A stretch of DNA of 64,000 nucleotides, from the NCBI RefSeq assembly GCF_029525575.1, contig NZ_JAPDIA010000007.1:310001-374000 (forward strand). Reading direction: 5' to 3'. How positions within the stretch are numbered: position 1 is the first letter of the stretch; each line of letters opens with the position of its first letter. The notes beneath the pieces were generated by a model. It saw only the letters and a list, made by a program, of their open reading frames with translations. It ran no database searches and was not told where the DNA came from. The DNA comes from Cohnella rhizosphaerae. Lineage in GTDB: Bacteria > Bacillota > Bacilli > Paenibacillales > Paenibacillaceae. The position numbers were made by a program, and so were the translations under genes. Positions 56,740 to 64,000 of this stretch are shown in pieces.

Positions 56740-57369
56740 TTATTCGGCTTGGGCGCTCGCCCTCACCAGCGGCAGGAACAGCTCGTCCACGATCTGGACG
56801 ACGACATCTTCGGATACCGCGCCATGGGTGGTCAGCATCTCGTACCGCAGCAGGTCGACCGGGAGCGAGATGACGCGTTCCGGCAGTTGACCCGGCCGCA
56901 GCTCGCCGCGCTTCTCCGCGTTGCCGACGATCGCCCGCATGGCGGCGAAGAGGTCGTCCTCGGATCTTGGCGGCAAGGGCTTGGACATCGGATGCTCCTT
57001 GCCGGGGTATTCGCTCATCAGCCCATGGATCGTCTCGGGGCCGATCGCTTGCAGCGGTTTGAAGATGCCTTGCAGGAAGGTCAGCACGTCCGTCCGCAGT
57101 TCGCCGGTATCCGCAGCTTCGATCGCAGGCTTGGGGGCGAATTTGATAAGGGCGGCGATGATCAACTGCGCTTTATTCGGCCATCTTCGATAGACCGCCG
57201 TCTTGTTCGTCTGCGCCCGCGCGGCTACGGCCTCCATCGTCAGGCGGTTGTAGCCGGTCGTCTCCAGCTCTTCCCAGGCCGCCTGCAGAATCGCGTTTTC
57301 CAGCGCTTCGCCCCGCCGCCGCGTACCGGGGCCATTGTTCCGGGCCTGCTCCTTTTTCGACTCAGCCAT
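56740..57369 (-). CDS. TetR/AcrR-family regulator of the MFS exporter
   Basis: 209 residues. The N-terminal helix-turn-helix reads TGYNRLTMEAVAARAQTNKTAVYRRWPNKAQLI (about 38-70). The C-terminal ligand domain is like the AcrR C16 group (LMSEYPGKEHPMSKPLPPRSEDDL). A basic stretch (KKEQARNNGPGTRRRGE) precedes the first helix. It is divergent from a DHA2-type exporter with a perfect 18-bp palindrome between them, so it is probably a drug-responsive repressor of that gene and itself. Confidence 0.9.
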   Translation of the reverse strand: MAESKKEQARNNGPGTRRRGEALENAILQAAWEELETTGYNRLTMEAVAARAQTNKTAVYRRWPNKAQLIIAALIKFAPKPAIEAADTGELRTDVLTFLQGIFKPLQAIGPETIHGLMSEYPGKEHPMSKPLPPRSEDDLFAAMRAIVGNAEKRGELRPGQLPERVISLPVDLLRYEMLTTHGAVSEDVVVQIVDELFLPLVRASAQAE

Positions 57370-57463
57370 CGCTCTATCCTCTCGACGATCCTTGAAGTGT
57401 GAATACTCGCTTTAATTATTATATTGCATTTCTCGGCGCAATAGCATATCTTGTTCATATAAG

Positions 57464-57481
57464 GTACGGTACGTACCGTAC
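57464..57481. promoter_or_regulatory. Perfect 18-bp TetR operator palindrome
   Basis: GTACGGTACGTACCGTAC reads identically on both strands. It lies in the 139-bp divergent region between the TetR gene and the MFS gene, 28 bp before the MFS start, where a bound repressor would block transcription. Confidence 0.8.
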
Positions 57482-57508
57482 TCTAAAGAGAGCGAGAGGT
57501 GACGTCAA

Positions 57509-58941
57509 ATGGCAAGCGTACAAGCGGAGGCGCGAGCGGCCAAACCGCCCAAAGAAAAAATGGACGCCGGCGTGCTGAGGATCGCGTTGATCCTCGTCTT
57601 CGGCGCCGTCGCGTCCCAGCTGGATTCCACGATGGTTAACGTAGCTATCGACAAGCTGGCATCCGACCTGCACAGCACGGTATCCGCCATTCAGTGGGTC
57701 GTGACGGGGTACGTGCTTACGATGGGGTTGGCGGTGCCGCTCTCGGGATGGGCGATTCAGCGATACGGCGGGAAAAAAGTGTACGTATTCTCGCTGATTA
57801 TCTTTCTGGTCTCGTCCGTCCTGTGCGGCCTGGCATGGAATACCGGCAGCCTGATCGGCTTCCGGCTTGCTGCAGGGCGTGGGCGCGGGTCTGCTCATCC
57901 CGACGATGCAAAATGTGCTCGTGCAATCGTCCGGCGGGCGCAATCTCGGCAGACTCATCGCGATCATCAGCATTCCCGCGTTGATCGGCCCGATCCTCGG
58001 TCCCGTCCTTGGCGGCCTGCTCATTCAAAACCTCGATTGGCGTTGGATTTTCTACGTGAACATCCCGATCATGCTCGTCGCGATCTGGCTGAGCTGGCGT
58101 TACATTCCGGCCGACGAGCGGGCGCGCGACAAGCCGAAGCTCGATATCGTCGGATTGCTGCTTTTGTCTCCGGCTTTTGCGGCGCTGATCTACGGCATAT
58201 CCGAGGCCAGCGCGGAGGGCGGACTCGGCAGCCTGAAGGTCTCGCTTCCGCTCGCGGGGGGAATCGTCCTCGCGGCGGCTTACATCGTTTACGCGCTGCG
58301 CGCGAGGCAATCGCCGCTGCTCGATCTGCGGCTGTTCCGGTCCCGTCATTTTCTCGGCTCGAACGTCACGCTGTTCCTGACCGGGATGGTGATGAACGGG
58401 GCGATGCTGCTGCTGCCGCTTTACTACCAGCAAGTGCGCGGGGTAGGCGTGCTGGATACCGGGCTGCTGCTTATCCCGCAAGGGCTCGGCATGCTGGCGA
58501 CGCGGAGCTGGATCGGGGGGACTGGCGGATCGGATGGGCTCGCGCAACATCGTGCTGCTCAGTCTGGCGGCGACGGCGATCGGCACGATTCCGTTCGCGC
58601 TCGCAGGGGCGGATACGAATCACGTCCTGCTCGGTATCGCGCAATTCGTGCGGGGTGCGGCGCTGAACGGCATCTTTATCCCGATCATGGTGTCCGCCTA
58701 CGCGGGACTGAGCAAGGAGCAGATCCCGCACGCGAGCATCGCCACGCGGATCTTCCAGACGATCGGGGGCGCCTTCGGCTCGGCGATTCTGGCCACGGTC
58801 ATCGATCAGCAGCTCAGAAGCGCGGCAATCTCCGGCGTAAGCGCCGTCGCCCACGCCTATCAGGCGGCGTTCTGGTGGTCGTTCGGATTCACCGTGCTGG
58901 CGATCATCCCGGCATTTATGCTATCGAGGGGCAAGAAATAA
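57509..58941 (+). CDS. DHA2-family (EmrB/QacA) drug exporter (two frameshifts)
   Basis: A 14-helix proton-driven exporter, 476 residues after correction. It has LDSTMVNVAIDKLASDLH and WVVTGYVLTMGLAVPLSGWAI (motifs D1 and A of the family), and PALIGPILGPVLGGLL (motif C). Extra bases occur at 57866-57867 (a T doubled, not a long run) and G6 58515-58520. Without them RLLQGVGAGLLIPTMQNVL and ATRSWIGGLADRMGSRNIV are continuous. GAGCGAGAGG precedes the ATG. It is transcribed divergently from its TetR regulator. Substrate range is unknown. Confidence 0.88.
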
Positions 58942-58950
58942 AGAGGAAAC

Positions 58951-58975
58951 GGGAGGATTCGACCTCCCTTTTTTT
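58951..58975 (+). terminator. Intrinsic terminator after the MFS gene
   Basis: GGGAGG-ATTCGA-CCTCCC followed by seven T's, 9 bp after the stop codon. Confidence 0.88.
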
Positions 58976-59067
58976 AACGCCGTAGTATACACTGGACTGG
59001 GAAGGTCCTTCACCTGATTACCGCGCGATGGATCTCGTCTCGACAACTTCGCGAAGGAGGAACCGTC

Positions 59068-60058
59068 ATGCTTCACATCGTAAACGGCGACAGCGTCGGC
59101 GACAAGCTGCGAAAAGGGAATATCCGCGGAGACGTCCTGGTCTGGAGAGAGGTGTATCCGGCAGGTCCGACGTTTGTAAAAATGGAGGAGCCTGGCGCGA
59201 GAGCGGCCAGAGCGGCCTATCTGGAGCGGACCATGGGGATTCCTGCCGATGAATATACGGCGGCCTGCGCGTCTCAGGAGCGGACCCTGCAGCGCTTCCG
59301 CCAGTACGACGAGGTCGTGCTTTGGTTCGAGCATGATCTATTCGACCAACTGATGCTCGGTTATTTGCTGCATTGGTTTTCGCGGCAGGAGCTGGGGGAT
59401 ACGAAACTCAATCTGCTGTGCATCGGCGCGTATCCGGGCGTCGAACGGTTCCGCGGCTTGGGACAACTGACGGCGGCGCAGCTGGAATCGCTGGTCGGCA
59501 CGTGGAAGAGAATCGGACAGCGGGAGCTGGAGACGGGCAAGCGGATCTGGGAGGCGTACGCATCGCCGAACGTAGAGGACCACGCTGCCATGCTTCGGGA
59601 AGACACGTCGGCGCTTCCCTTCGCGCAGGCGGCGCTGGACATGCATATGTCCCGTCTGCCCGCGGCGCCAAGCGGGCTCGGCATCGTCGAGCAGACCGTC
59701 TTGGAGCTTGTCCGGGACGGGACGAATACGCCGCTCGGGCTGTTTAAAGCAGTCGGAGAGCGATTAAGTCTGTTAGGGATGGGCGATCTGGAATTCTGGT
59801 ATCGTCTCCGACAAATGGCGGAACCGCGCGTCGCGTTAATAGAGATACGAAATCCCAGCGCCTTGCCCGGCGATTCCGAAAACGTCGCGGCTTTGACGGA
59901 GATGGGACGGAATGTCGCTGCGGGCGTACAGATTGGGCATTTTAAAGGGATGGACGAATGGTACGGGGGGCCTGCATTTGCATGACGATCTGACCTGGCG
60001 TTGGGACGCGGGGCGGAAGCAGCCGACTGACGCCGAATCGACGCGCCAAGGCGAATAA
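59068..60058 (+). CDS. DUF1835-family protein (one frameshift at the C-terminus)
   Basis: 329 residues when one G is removed from G6 at 59965-59970. The tail then reads GGLHLHDDLTWRWDAGRK and stops at 60056-60058. The opening MLHIVNGDSVGDKL and VLVWREVYPAGP are the DUF1835 hallmark. VVLWFEHDLFDQLMLGYLLHWF follows, and a C-terminal winged-helix-like DUF3658 segment may be present. The biochemical role is unknown; the domain is found in cytoplasmic proteins of firmicutes. GAAGGAGG lies before the ATG. A WYL regulator follows after 27 bp, so the two may be co-transcribed. Confidence 0.83.
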
Positions 60059-60085
60059 GCGTCCAGGAAAGGAAGAGACGCCCGA

Positions 60086-61057
60086 ATGGCCAAATGGGAT
60101 AACATGCTGTCCATGCTATGGATGCTCCGGGGCGGCAGGAAGCTCACCGCCGCGCAGATCGCCGACCAGCTGGAGATCAGCGTTCGCACCGTGTACCGGT
60201 ATATAGACGCGCTGGGCGCCAGCGGCGTGCCGGTCGTGGCGGAGTCGGGCCACGACGGCGGCATCCGCATTTTGGACGGCTTCAAGGAAACGCCTTTATT
60301 CTTTAATGCCCTGGAGCTGAAGGCGCTCCTCGACGCGTATAAGTTCGCGCAGGGCGCCGGCTATCCGTACGCGTCGGAGCTGGAGAGCGCGCTAAAGAAG
60401 GTGGAGAGCGGGCTGGAAGAGGATCAGCGCCATGAGCTGTCCGGCAGGACGGGCGGCCTGGACGTGATCGCTCCGGCACGGCCGCCTTCCGTCGTGGCAT
60501 CGCTGAGGGACCTGGAGCAGGCGGCAGAGGCCGGGCGTACCGTCCGGATCGCCTATCGCAAGGCGAATGCGGAACAGATCGACGAACGCGAAATCGATCC
60601 GTACGGGCTGGCCTACGACCGGGGCGAGTGGTACGCCGTCGCATACTGCCGCCGGTCGCTGGAGACGCGGACGTTCCGCGTGGACCGCATCGAGAAGCTG
60701 GAACCGACCGAGGCAAGGTTTGAAAAGCCGGTGCGTTTTTCCGCGTCCGACTACTTCCGCGATCAGTCCGAGCAGGCGCGGGATGCGGACGGGCCGCTGA
60801 CGCTCATCCGCATTGAGGGAGATCCGGACGCGCTGAACGCGTTATGCGGCCACTGGCACCTGCGGCACTACCTGACCGAGCGGACCGACCGGGATGCGCG
60901 TTTTCAGCTCGACGCGCCCACGATGATCAAGCATCTGCCGACGTATCTGATGACGTTCGGGACGCGCATTCGCATCAAGGAGCCGCTGGCGCTCAAGCGG
61001 AGCGTGCGAGAGCTGGCATTGCGGATCGCGGCGCACTACGATGAAGGCCCCGATTGA
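60086..61057 (+). CDS. WYL-domain transcriptional regulator
   Basis: 323 residues, intact. An N-terminal winged helix (MLWMLRGGRKLTAAQIADQLEISVRTVYRYIDAL) is followed by the WYL ligand-sensing domain at about 150-225 (TVRIAYRKANAEQIDEREIDPYGLAYDRGEWYAVAYC, with FRVDRI) and the WCX domain at the end. Such YafY-like proteins sense nucleotides or single-stranded DNA and regulate defence or stress genes. GGAAAGGAAGAG precedes the ATG. It is downstream of the DUF1835 gene; no defence cluster is seen nearby. Confidence 0.9.
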   Translation: MAKWDNMLSMLWMLRGGRKLTAAQIADQLEISVRTVYRYIDALGASGVPVVAESGHDGGIRILDGFKETPLFFNALELKALLDAYKFAQGAGYPYASELESALKKVESGLEEDQRHELSGRTGGLDVIAPARPPSVVASLRDLEQAAEAGRTVRIAYRKANAEQIDEREIDPYGLAYDRGEWYAVAYCRRSLETRTFRVDRIEKLEPTEARFEKPVRFSASDYFRDQSEQARDADGPLTLIRIEGDPDALNALCGHWHLRHYLTERTDRDARFQLDAPTMIKHLPTYLMTFGTRIRIKEPLALKRSVRELALRIAAHYDEGPD

Positions 61058-61072
61058 AGCTTTGTCCGTCTT

Positions 61073-61672
61073 CTAGCCCGCCGCCGGCGCATCCACGGGC
61101 TGTACGCCTTTCCAGCAGGCTTGAATGACCTCGTTCACATGCGCCGGCGTCAATTCGATGACGCCTTGCAGGTGTGCCTTCAGGATGTACACGAACGACC
61201 CGTAATGCATTTGCACCATCATGCCGGGATCGAGCGCGATGAACAGCTTCTGCCGAATCGCTTCCTCGTACAATTGGTTCATGGGCGCGCACCAGCCGCC
61301 GACATATACGGCCTTTTTCACATCGTCGTAAATATACGGCGAAAAGGAATACTGCTCGATGAACTGGAAGCCTTCGGGATACCGCTCGCCCAGGTCGACG
61401 ACCCGCCGCCAGCCTAACTCGAATTTCTCGCGAATCGTCTCCCCCTGCGCCAGGCCAGCGCGCACATACTCGCCGTTGAAGGTGACGACGGCTTTGTACA
61501 GCTCATTGACGATATCCTCCTTGCTCTGAAAGTAGTGGTAAATGTTGCCCGTCGATACGCGGGACTCCTTCGCGATGAGCGCCATCGAGGTCGCCTGCAA
61601 TTCCTTGCGGATAATCATGTTCAGCGTCGTCTCGAGCACGGCGCGCTGCACTTTGTTATAATTCTCGAACAT
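61073..61672 (-). CDS. TetR-family regulator of the adjacent SDR gene
   Basis: 199 residues from the ATG at 61672, preceded by GGAGGATG; an open extension upstream would run through the operator. The helix-turn-helix is ATSMALIAKESRVSTGNIYHYFQSKEDIV. The C-terminal ligand domain has FIEQYSFSPYIYDD and LFIALDPGMMVQMHYGSFVYI. It is followed on the same strand by the end of the SDR gene's region. A 15-bp sequence, CGAACGTTCATTCTA, lies in its promoter and again before the SDR gene, consistent with control of both. Confidence 0.9.
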   Translation of the reverse strand: MFENYNKVQRAVLETTLNMIIRKELQATSMALIAKESRVSTGNIYHYFQSKEDIVNELYKAVVTFNGEYVRAGLAQGETIREKFELGWRRVVDLGERYPEGFQFIEQYSFSPYIYDDVKKAVYVGGWCAPMNQLYEEAIRQKLFIALDPGMMVQMHYGSFVYILKAHLQGVIELTPAHVNEVIQACWKGVQPVDAPAAG

Positions 61673-61700
61673 TTGGACATCCTCCGTTCCCGATACAAAA

Positions 61701-61715
61701 CGAACGTTCATTCTA
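61701..61715. promoter_or_regulatory. TetR operator half-site at its own promoter
   Basis: CGAACGTTCATTCTA is identical to the core of the palindrome before the SDR gene. The flanks here are less symmetric. It sits 29 bp upstream of the TetR start. Confidence 0.6.
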
Positions 61716-61812
61716 TTTAGCATAAACGCACGGCTTTTTGCAGTCAATACAAGCCGGCCCGCATAGAGAACCTCGTTTATCCGCAGCATCGGGAACGGGA
61801 ATAAGCCTGCGT

Positions 61813-62637
61813 TTATCGGAAGCCCTCGGCCATTTTCTCTAGATACTGCTCGATCGGTACGGCGTTGCGAAGCGCCATGAGACTGTTGCCCGTCGCGCCG
61901 ACGACAGTGCGGAATTGCTTGCTCTCGCCCGTCGCCTGGGCGACGATGGCGTCGACGATCGTCTGCGGATCGTCCAGCTGGCCGCTATCGGCCGACGCTT
62001 CCATTACCTGCTTCAGATTTGCGATCATGTCGTCGTAGTCCTTAATATTCTCGTCGCGGTTCCAGACGATACTGTCTCGGAAGTTATTCCCCGTGGAGCC
62101 GCCTTGCTCGATCAATCGGAGCTCGATGTTGAACGGCTTCAGTTCGTAATAGAGACCCTCCGTCAATCCCTCCAAAGCGAACTTGGACATGTTGTAGAGC
62201 GATCCGAGCGGCACGGCCGTCGTGATGCCCATGAAGGAGCTGATATTGATGAACATGCCGCCGTTGTTCGCTCTGAAGTGAGGCAAAAATCGGCGAATGA
62301 CGTTGATCGGTCCTCGCGCATTGACGGCGAATTGCCAATCGATGTCGTCTTCCCGAGCCAATTCAAGCGGACCGTACGTGCCCATGCCGGCGTTGTTGAC
62401 GACGACGTCGATTCGTCCGAAGGCGGCGATCGCCTGGTCCGCGGCCGAGCGAACCTGCTCGACGTCGGTGACGTCCAATTTAAAAATACGGATGTTGTCG
62501 TAGGCCGTCAGCTCGTTTTCCTTTTCCGGCGTACGCATGGTGGCGGCGACGTTCCACCCCATTTGCGCAAAACGAATGGCCGTCAGCTTGCCGAGTCCGG
62601 AGCTTGTGCCTGTGATAAAGACTGTTTTTGTTGTCAT
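61813..62637 (-). CDS. Short-chain dehydrogenase/reductase (classical SDR)
   Basis: 274 residues from the ATG at 62637 behind GGAGGG. Motifs are TGTSSGLGK (cofactor), NNAGMG, INISSFMG with the catalytic Ser, and YNMSKFALEGLTEGL with the Tyr-x3-Lys pair. This is the classical SDR active site, resembling oxidoreductases of the YwfD/DltE-like group. It is cytosolic. A 26-bp palindrome overlaps the promoter and the TetR gene lies next to it, so the enzyme is probably induced by a TetR ligand. The substrate is unknown. Confidence 0.92.
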   Translation of the reverse strand: MTTKTVFITGTSSGLGKLTAIRFAQMGWNVAATMRTPEKENELTAYDNIRIFKLDVTDVEQVRSAADQAIAAFGRIDVVVNNAGMGTYGPLELAREDDIDWQFAVNARGPINVIRRFLPHFRANNGGMFINISSFMGITTAVPLGSLYNMSKFALEGLTEGLYYELKPFNIELRLIEQGGSTGNNFRDSIVWNRDENIKDYDDMIANLKQVMEASADSGQLDDPQTIVDAIVAQATGESKQFRTVVGATGNSLMALRNAVPIEQYLEKMAEGFR

Positions 62638-62654
62638 TGTTATCCCTCCAGCAT

Positions 62655-62680
62655 GATTAGATCGAACGTTCATTCTAATC
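62655..62680. promoter_or_regulatory. 26-bp TetR-type palindrome upstream of the SDR gene
   Basis: GATTAG (62655-62660) and CTAATC (62675-62680) flank a GAACGTTC core, giving near-perfect two-fold symmetry with only the TC/AT pair mismatched. The core with its flank, CGAACGTTCATTCTA, recurs at the TetR promoter. Confidence 0.75.
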
Positions 62681-62836
62681 ATAGTTCGCGTGAATCCGGT
62701 TGTCAAGAGAGGGGCTGTACGACTGGGAAACGGCGAGCTCGCGAACTTCGCTGACAACGTTTGTCAGCCGATCGGGTGTACGATAGGGACAAGACTGCGG
62801 TAGCAGCAACGACGACAAATGAAAGGAGAGTGGACC

Positions 62837-63352
62837 ATGCTTCAACCATCGCATCAATTATATGAGTATCACGTCTGGGCGAACGAGCGGCTGTTCGACC
62901 ATCTGGCGCAGCTTCCGAAGGAGGCGTTCCATGCCGAGGTGACGAGCGTGTTCCCGTCCGTCTCGCATACGTTCGGGCATATGTACTTGTTCGAACGGCT
63001 CTTCATGTCCGTGCTCGCGGGCGTGCCGAACGACGACATTTTTCCGAAGCTCCCAAGCTGGACGGAGGAAGCGCAGGGCCGAACCGCGAACGAGATGCGT
63101 CAATTGTTCGCCGGCGTCTCCGGCGAGTTTCGCGACTTGCTGCGGCGTACGCCCGACCCGGACAAGGCGATGACGATCGAGCATCCGATATACGGCCGAC
63201 TCGATACGCATTTTTCCGAGATTCTGCGGCATGTGGTCAACCACGGTACGTATCACCGGGGCAACGTAACCGCGATGCTGAGACAGCAGGGGCACGCCGG
63301 CGTACCGACCGATTATATGTTTTATTTGGTGGAGCGGCAGGCGTCTATCTAA
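62837..63352 (+). CDS. DinB-family protein (DUF664-like metal-binding four-helix bundle)
   Basis: 171 residues. It begins LYEYHVWANERLFDHL, the typical DinB first helix. The metal ligands are probably His in SVSHTFGHMY (about residue 50) and His in HVVNHGTYHRG (about 140). LVERQASI ends it. Members include bacillithiol transferases and damage-inducible proteins; this one fits a thiol-transferase-like group, but the function is not proven. GAAAGGAGAG precedes the ATG, and a terminator follows at once. Monocistronic. Confidence 0.88.
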   Translation: MLQPSHQLYEYHVWANERLFDHLAQLPKEAFHAEVTSVFPSVSHTFGHMYLFERLFMSVLAGVPNDDIFPKLPSWTEEAQGRTANEMRQLFAGVSGEFRDLLRRTPDPDKAMTIEHPIYGRLDTHFSEILRHVVNHGTYHRGNVTAMLRQQGHAGVPTDYMFYLVERQASI

Positions 63353-63356
63353 AGAT

Positions 63357-63383
63357 AAAGGCACCCGATGAGGTGCCTTTCTT
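63357..63383. terminator. Intrinsic terminator after the DinB gene
   Basis: AAAGGCACC pairs with GGTGCCTTT around CGATGA, followed by CTT. A symmetric A/T tail makes it potentially bidirectional. Confidence 0.82.
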
Positions 63384-63406
63384 AACATAATAGAAAGTAT
63401 AAAATC

Positions 63407-63508
63407 GGCAAGTAATGCTGTACAGCGCCTCTTCGGCCCGGAATACGCCATAGTCCCGGCAGGTAATGCTGCACAGCGCCTTACGCCCCTCTCTCGCATC
63501 GTCGCGCG
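63407..63508 (+). repeat. Two tandem copies of a third distinct 51-bp unit
   Basis: GGCAAGTAATGCTGTACAGCGCC starts at 63407 and its near-copy GGCAGGTAATGCTGCACAG starts at 63458, exactly 51 bp later. The remaining parts of the units are too short or diverged to extend the array. The sequence is unrelated to the other 51-bp arrays. Confidence 0.75.
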
Positions 63509-63762
63509 AGGCGAAAAAGGGGAGAGCTGGATAACGCAGGCTTTCCGGCCGATTGGACGAGCCGAGGCGGAAATGCCTGCCAATCCTATGCAGGCATCAT
63601 AGGTTATCCCGTGAGCATGCATATTGCGAACAGGAGCGGCGGCGTCCAATCGCCCTCGCTGGCTTCGCTTGCCAACCTTACGATGACGTTAAGCGGAAAG
63701 GTTAGCGTGAGATGCAAATGAAAACTGCGGGAGTAACCGAAGGCAAGTCGAGCGAAGATACC

Positions 63763-63948
63763 GGACTCAGATGACGCTATTTCGTAAAAAAACGGTGCAA
63801 TTGTGATCATTACGGACTGAAGAGCCGTTATTCACCCAGATCAAGACTAAAATAGTCTCTAATCCCGCAATAGGGGCTCCTGGGTCCGCGAGCGGGCTGC
63901 AAAGCGCGATCGGAACAAATATAAGGGCTCCTGAGTCCGTCCGCTGCG
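63763..63948. repeat. MITE-like dispersed element, copy B
   Basis: Homologous to 39887-40071. The left end GGACTCAGATGACGC and right end CTCCTGAGTCC are the inverted partners; copy A's left end GGACTCAGGAG is the exact reverse complement of this right end. Shared internal blocks are GACGCTATTTCGTAAAAAAA, GCGCGATCGGAACAA and ATAAGGGCTCCTGAG. Non-coding. Confidence 0.65.
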
Positions 63949-63963
63949 CGCCATTGCGCAAAC

Positions 63964-63987
63964 AAAGGCCGCCGGCGGCCTTTTCTT
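63964..63987. terminator. Intrinsic terminator at the right edge
   Basis: AAAGGCCGCC is followed at once by GGCGGCCTTTT, a 10-bp stem without a loop spacer, then CTT. It may belong to a gene beyond the window. Confidence 0.7.
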
Positions 63988-64000
63988 ATTTGCCTACATA

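Larger units (their letters stand above)
63384..64000. other. Intergenic right end of the window
   Basis: No supported gene in about 615 bp. It holds a two-copy 51-bp repeat, a stretch around 63590-63760 of mixed composition with no long reading frame, the second MITE-like element, and a terminator near the edge. Confidence 0.6.

Overview
The window looks like chromosome from a high-GC Gram-positive of the Paenibacillaceae, Cohnella/Paenibacillus-like. That is inferred from gene content: several YesM/YesN-type sensor kinase and AraC response regulator pairs, LplB/LplC/lipoprotein sugar ABC transporters, a protein with SLH domains, a bacillithiol-type YtxJ, a HssRS-HrtBA haem system and Bacillus-type Shine-Dalgarno sites. 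No marker gene fixes the genus.

Layout. 1-2030: the end of a YesM-like kinase, a decayed IS4-family transposase and a 17-copy array of 51-bp repeats. 2032-8122: DeoR regulator, phosphomannose isomerase, ROK kinase and GH38 alpha-mannosidase, a mannoside catabolic operon with a sequence motif shared by two of its promoters. 8283-9987: CotH-like lipoprotein. 10118-13154: SulP transporter, ArsR regulator and a divergent Cys-rich protein, all with similar AT-rich operators. 13201-21799: a divergent two-component system and a pectin/rhamnogalacturonan-type operon (permeases, binding protein, esterase-like hydrolase, GH105). 22348-31274: kinase, response regulator, anchored binding protein, nucleoside hydrolase, two permeases and a binding protein. 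31384-31790: an 8-copy 51-bp array. 32162-39619: a MalT/SARP-type regulator followed by a large SLH protein with an Asp-box propeller and seven Ig-like repeats. 39764-40621: non-coding, with a MITE-like element and a 40-bp array. 40622-44935: Crp/Fnr regulator, SsuABC/TauABC-type transporter and a metallo-beta-lactamase hydrolase. 45024-50939: hydrolase, MerR-controlled NAD(P)-binding protein, second MBL protein, DUF4304 protein and Na+/H+ antiporter. 51177-55736: YtxJ and the HssRS-HrtBA haem sensing and efflux cluster. 56060-63352: GIY-YIG protein, initiator tRNA, TetR plus MFS exporter, DUF1835 protein, WYL regulator, TetR plus SDR, and a DinB-like protein. The right end is non-coding and carries a second MITE-like element.

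Two features dominate. First, 24 genes are interrupted by a total of 36 frameshifts. Every one is a single extra base, nearly always in a G/C run of 5-8 or an A/T run of 7-8, and removing it restores a full-length family member. This looks like insertion-biased sequencing or assembly error, so these genes are annotated as CDS over the corrected span. Second, four tandem repeats with unrelated sequences all have a 51-bp period, and one lies inside the dead transposase.

The main metabolic theme is uptake and breakdown of plant or microbial polysaccharides and nucleosides, each transport operon with its own sensor or regulator, alongside small stress and efflux modules controlled by MerR, TetR, ArsR and HssRS.
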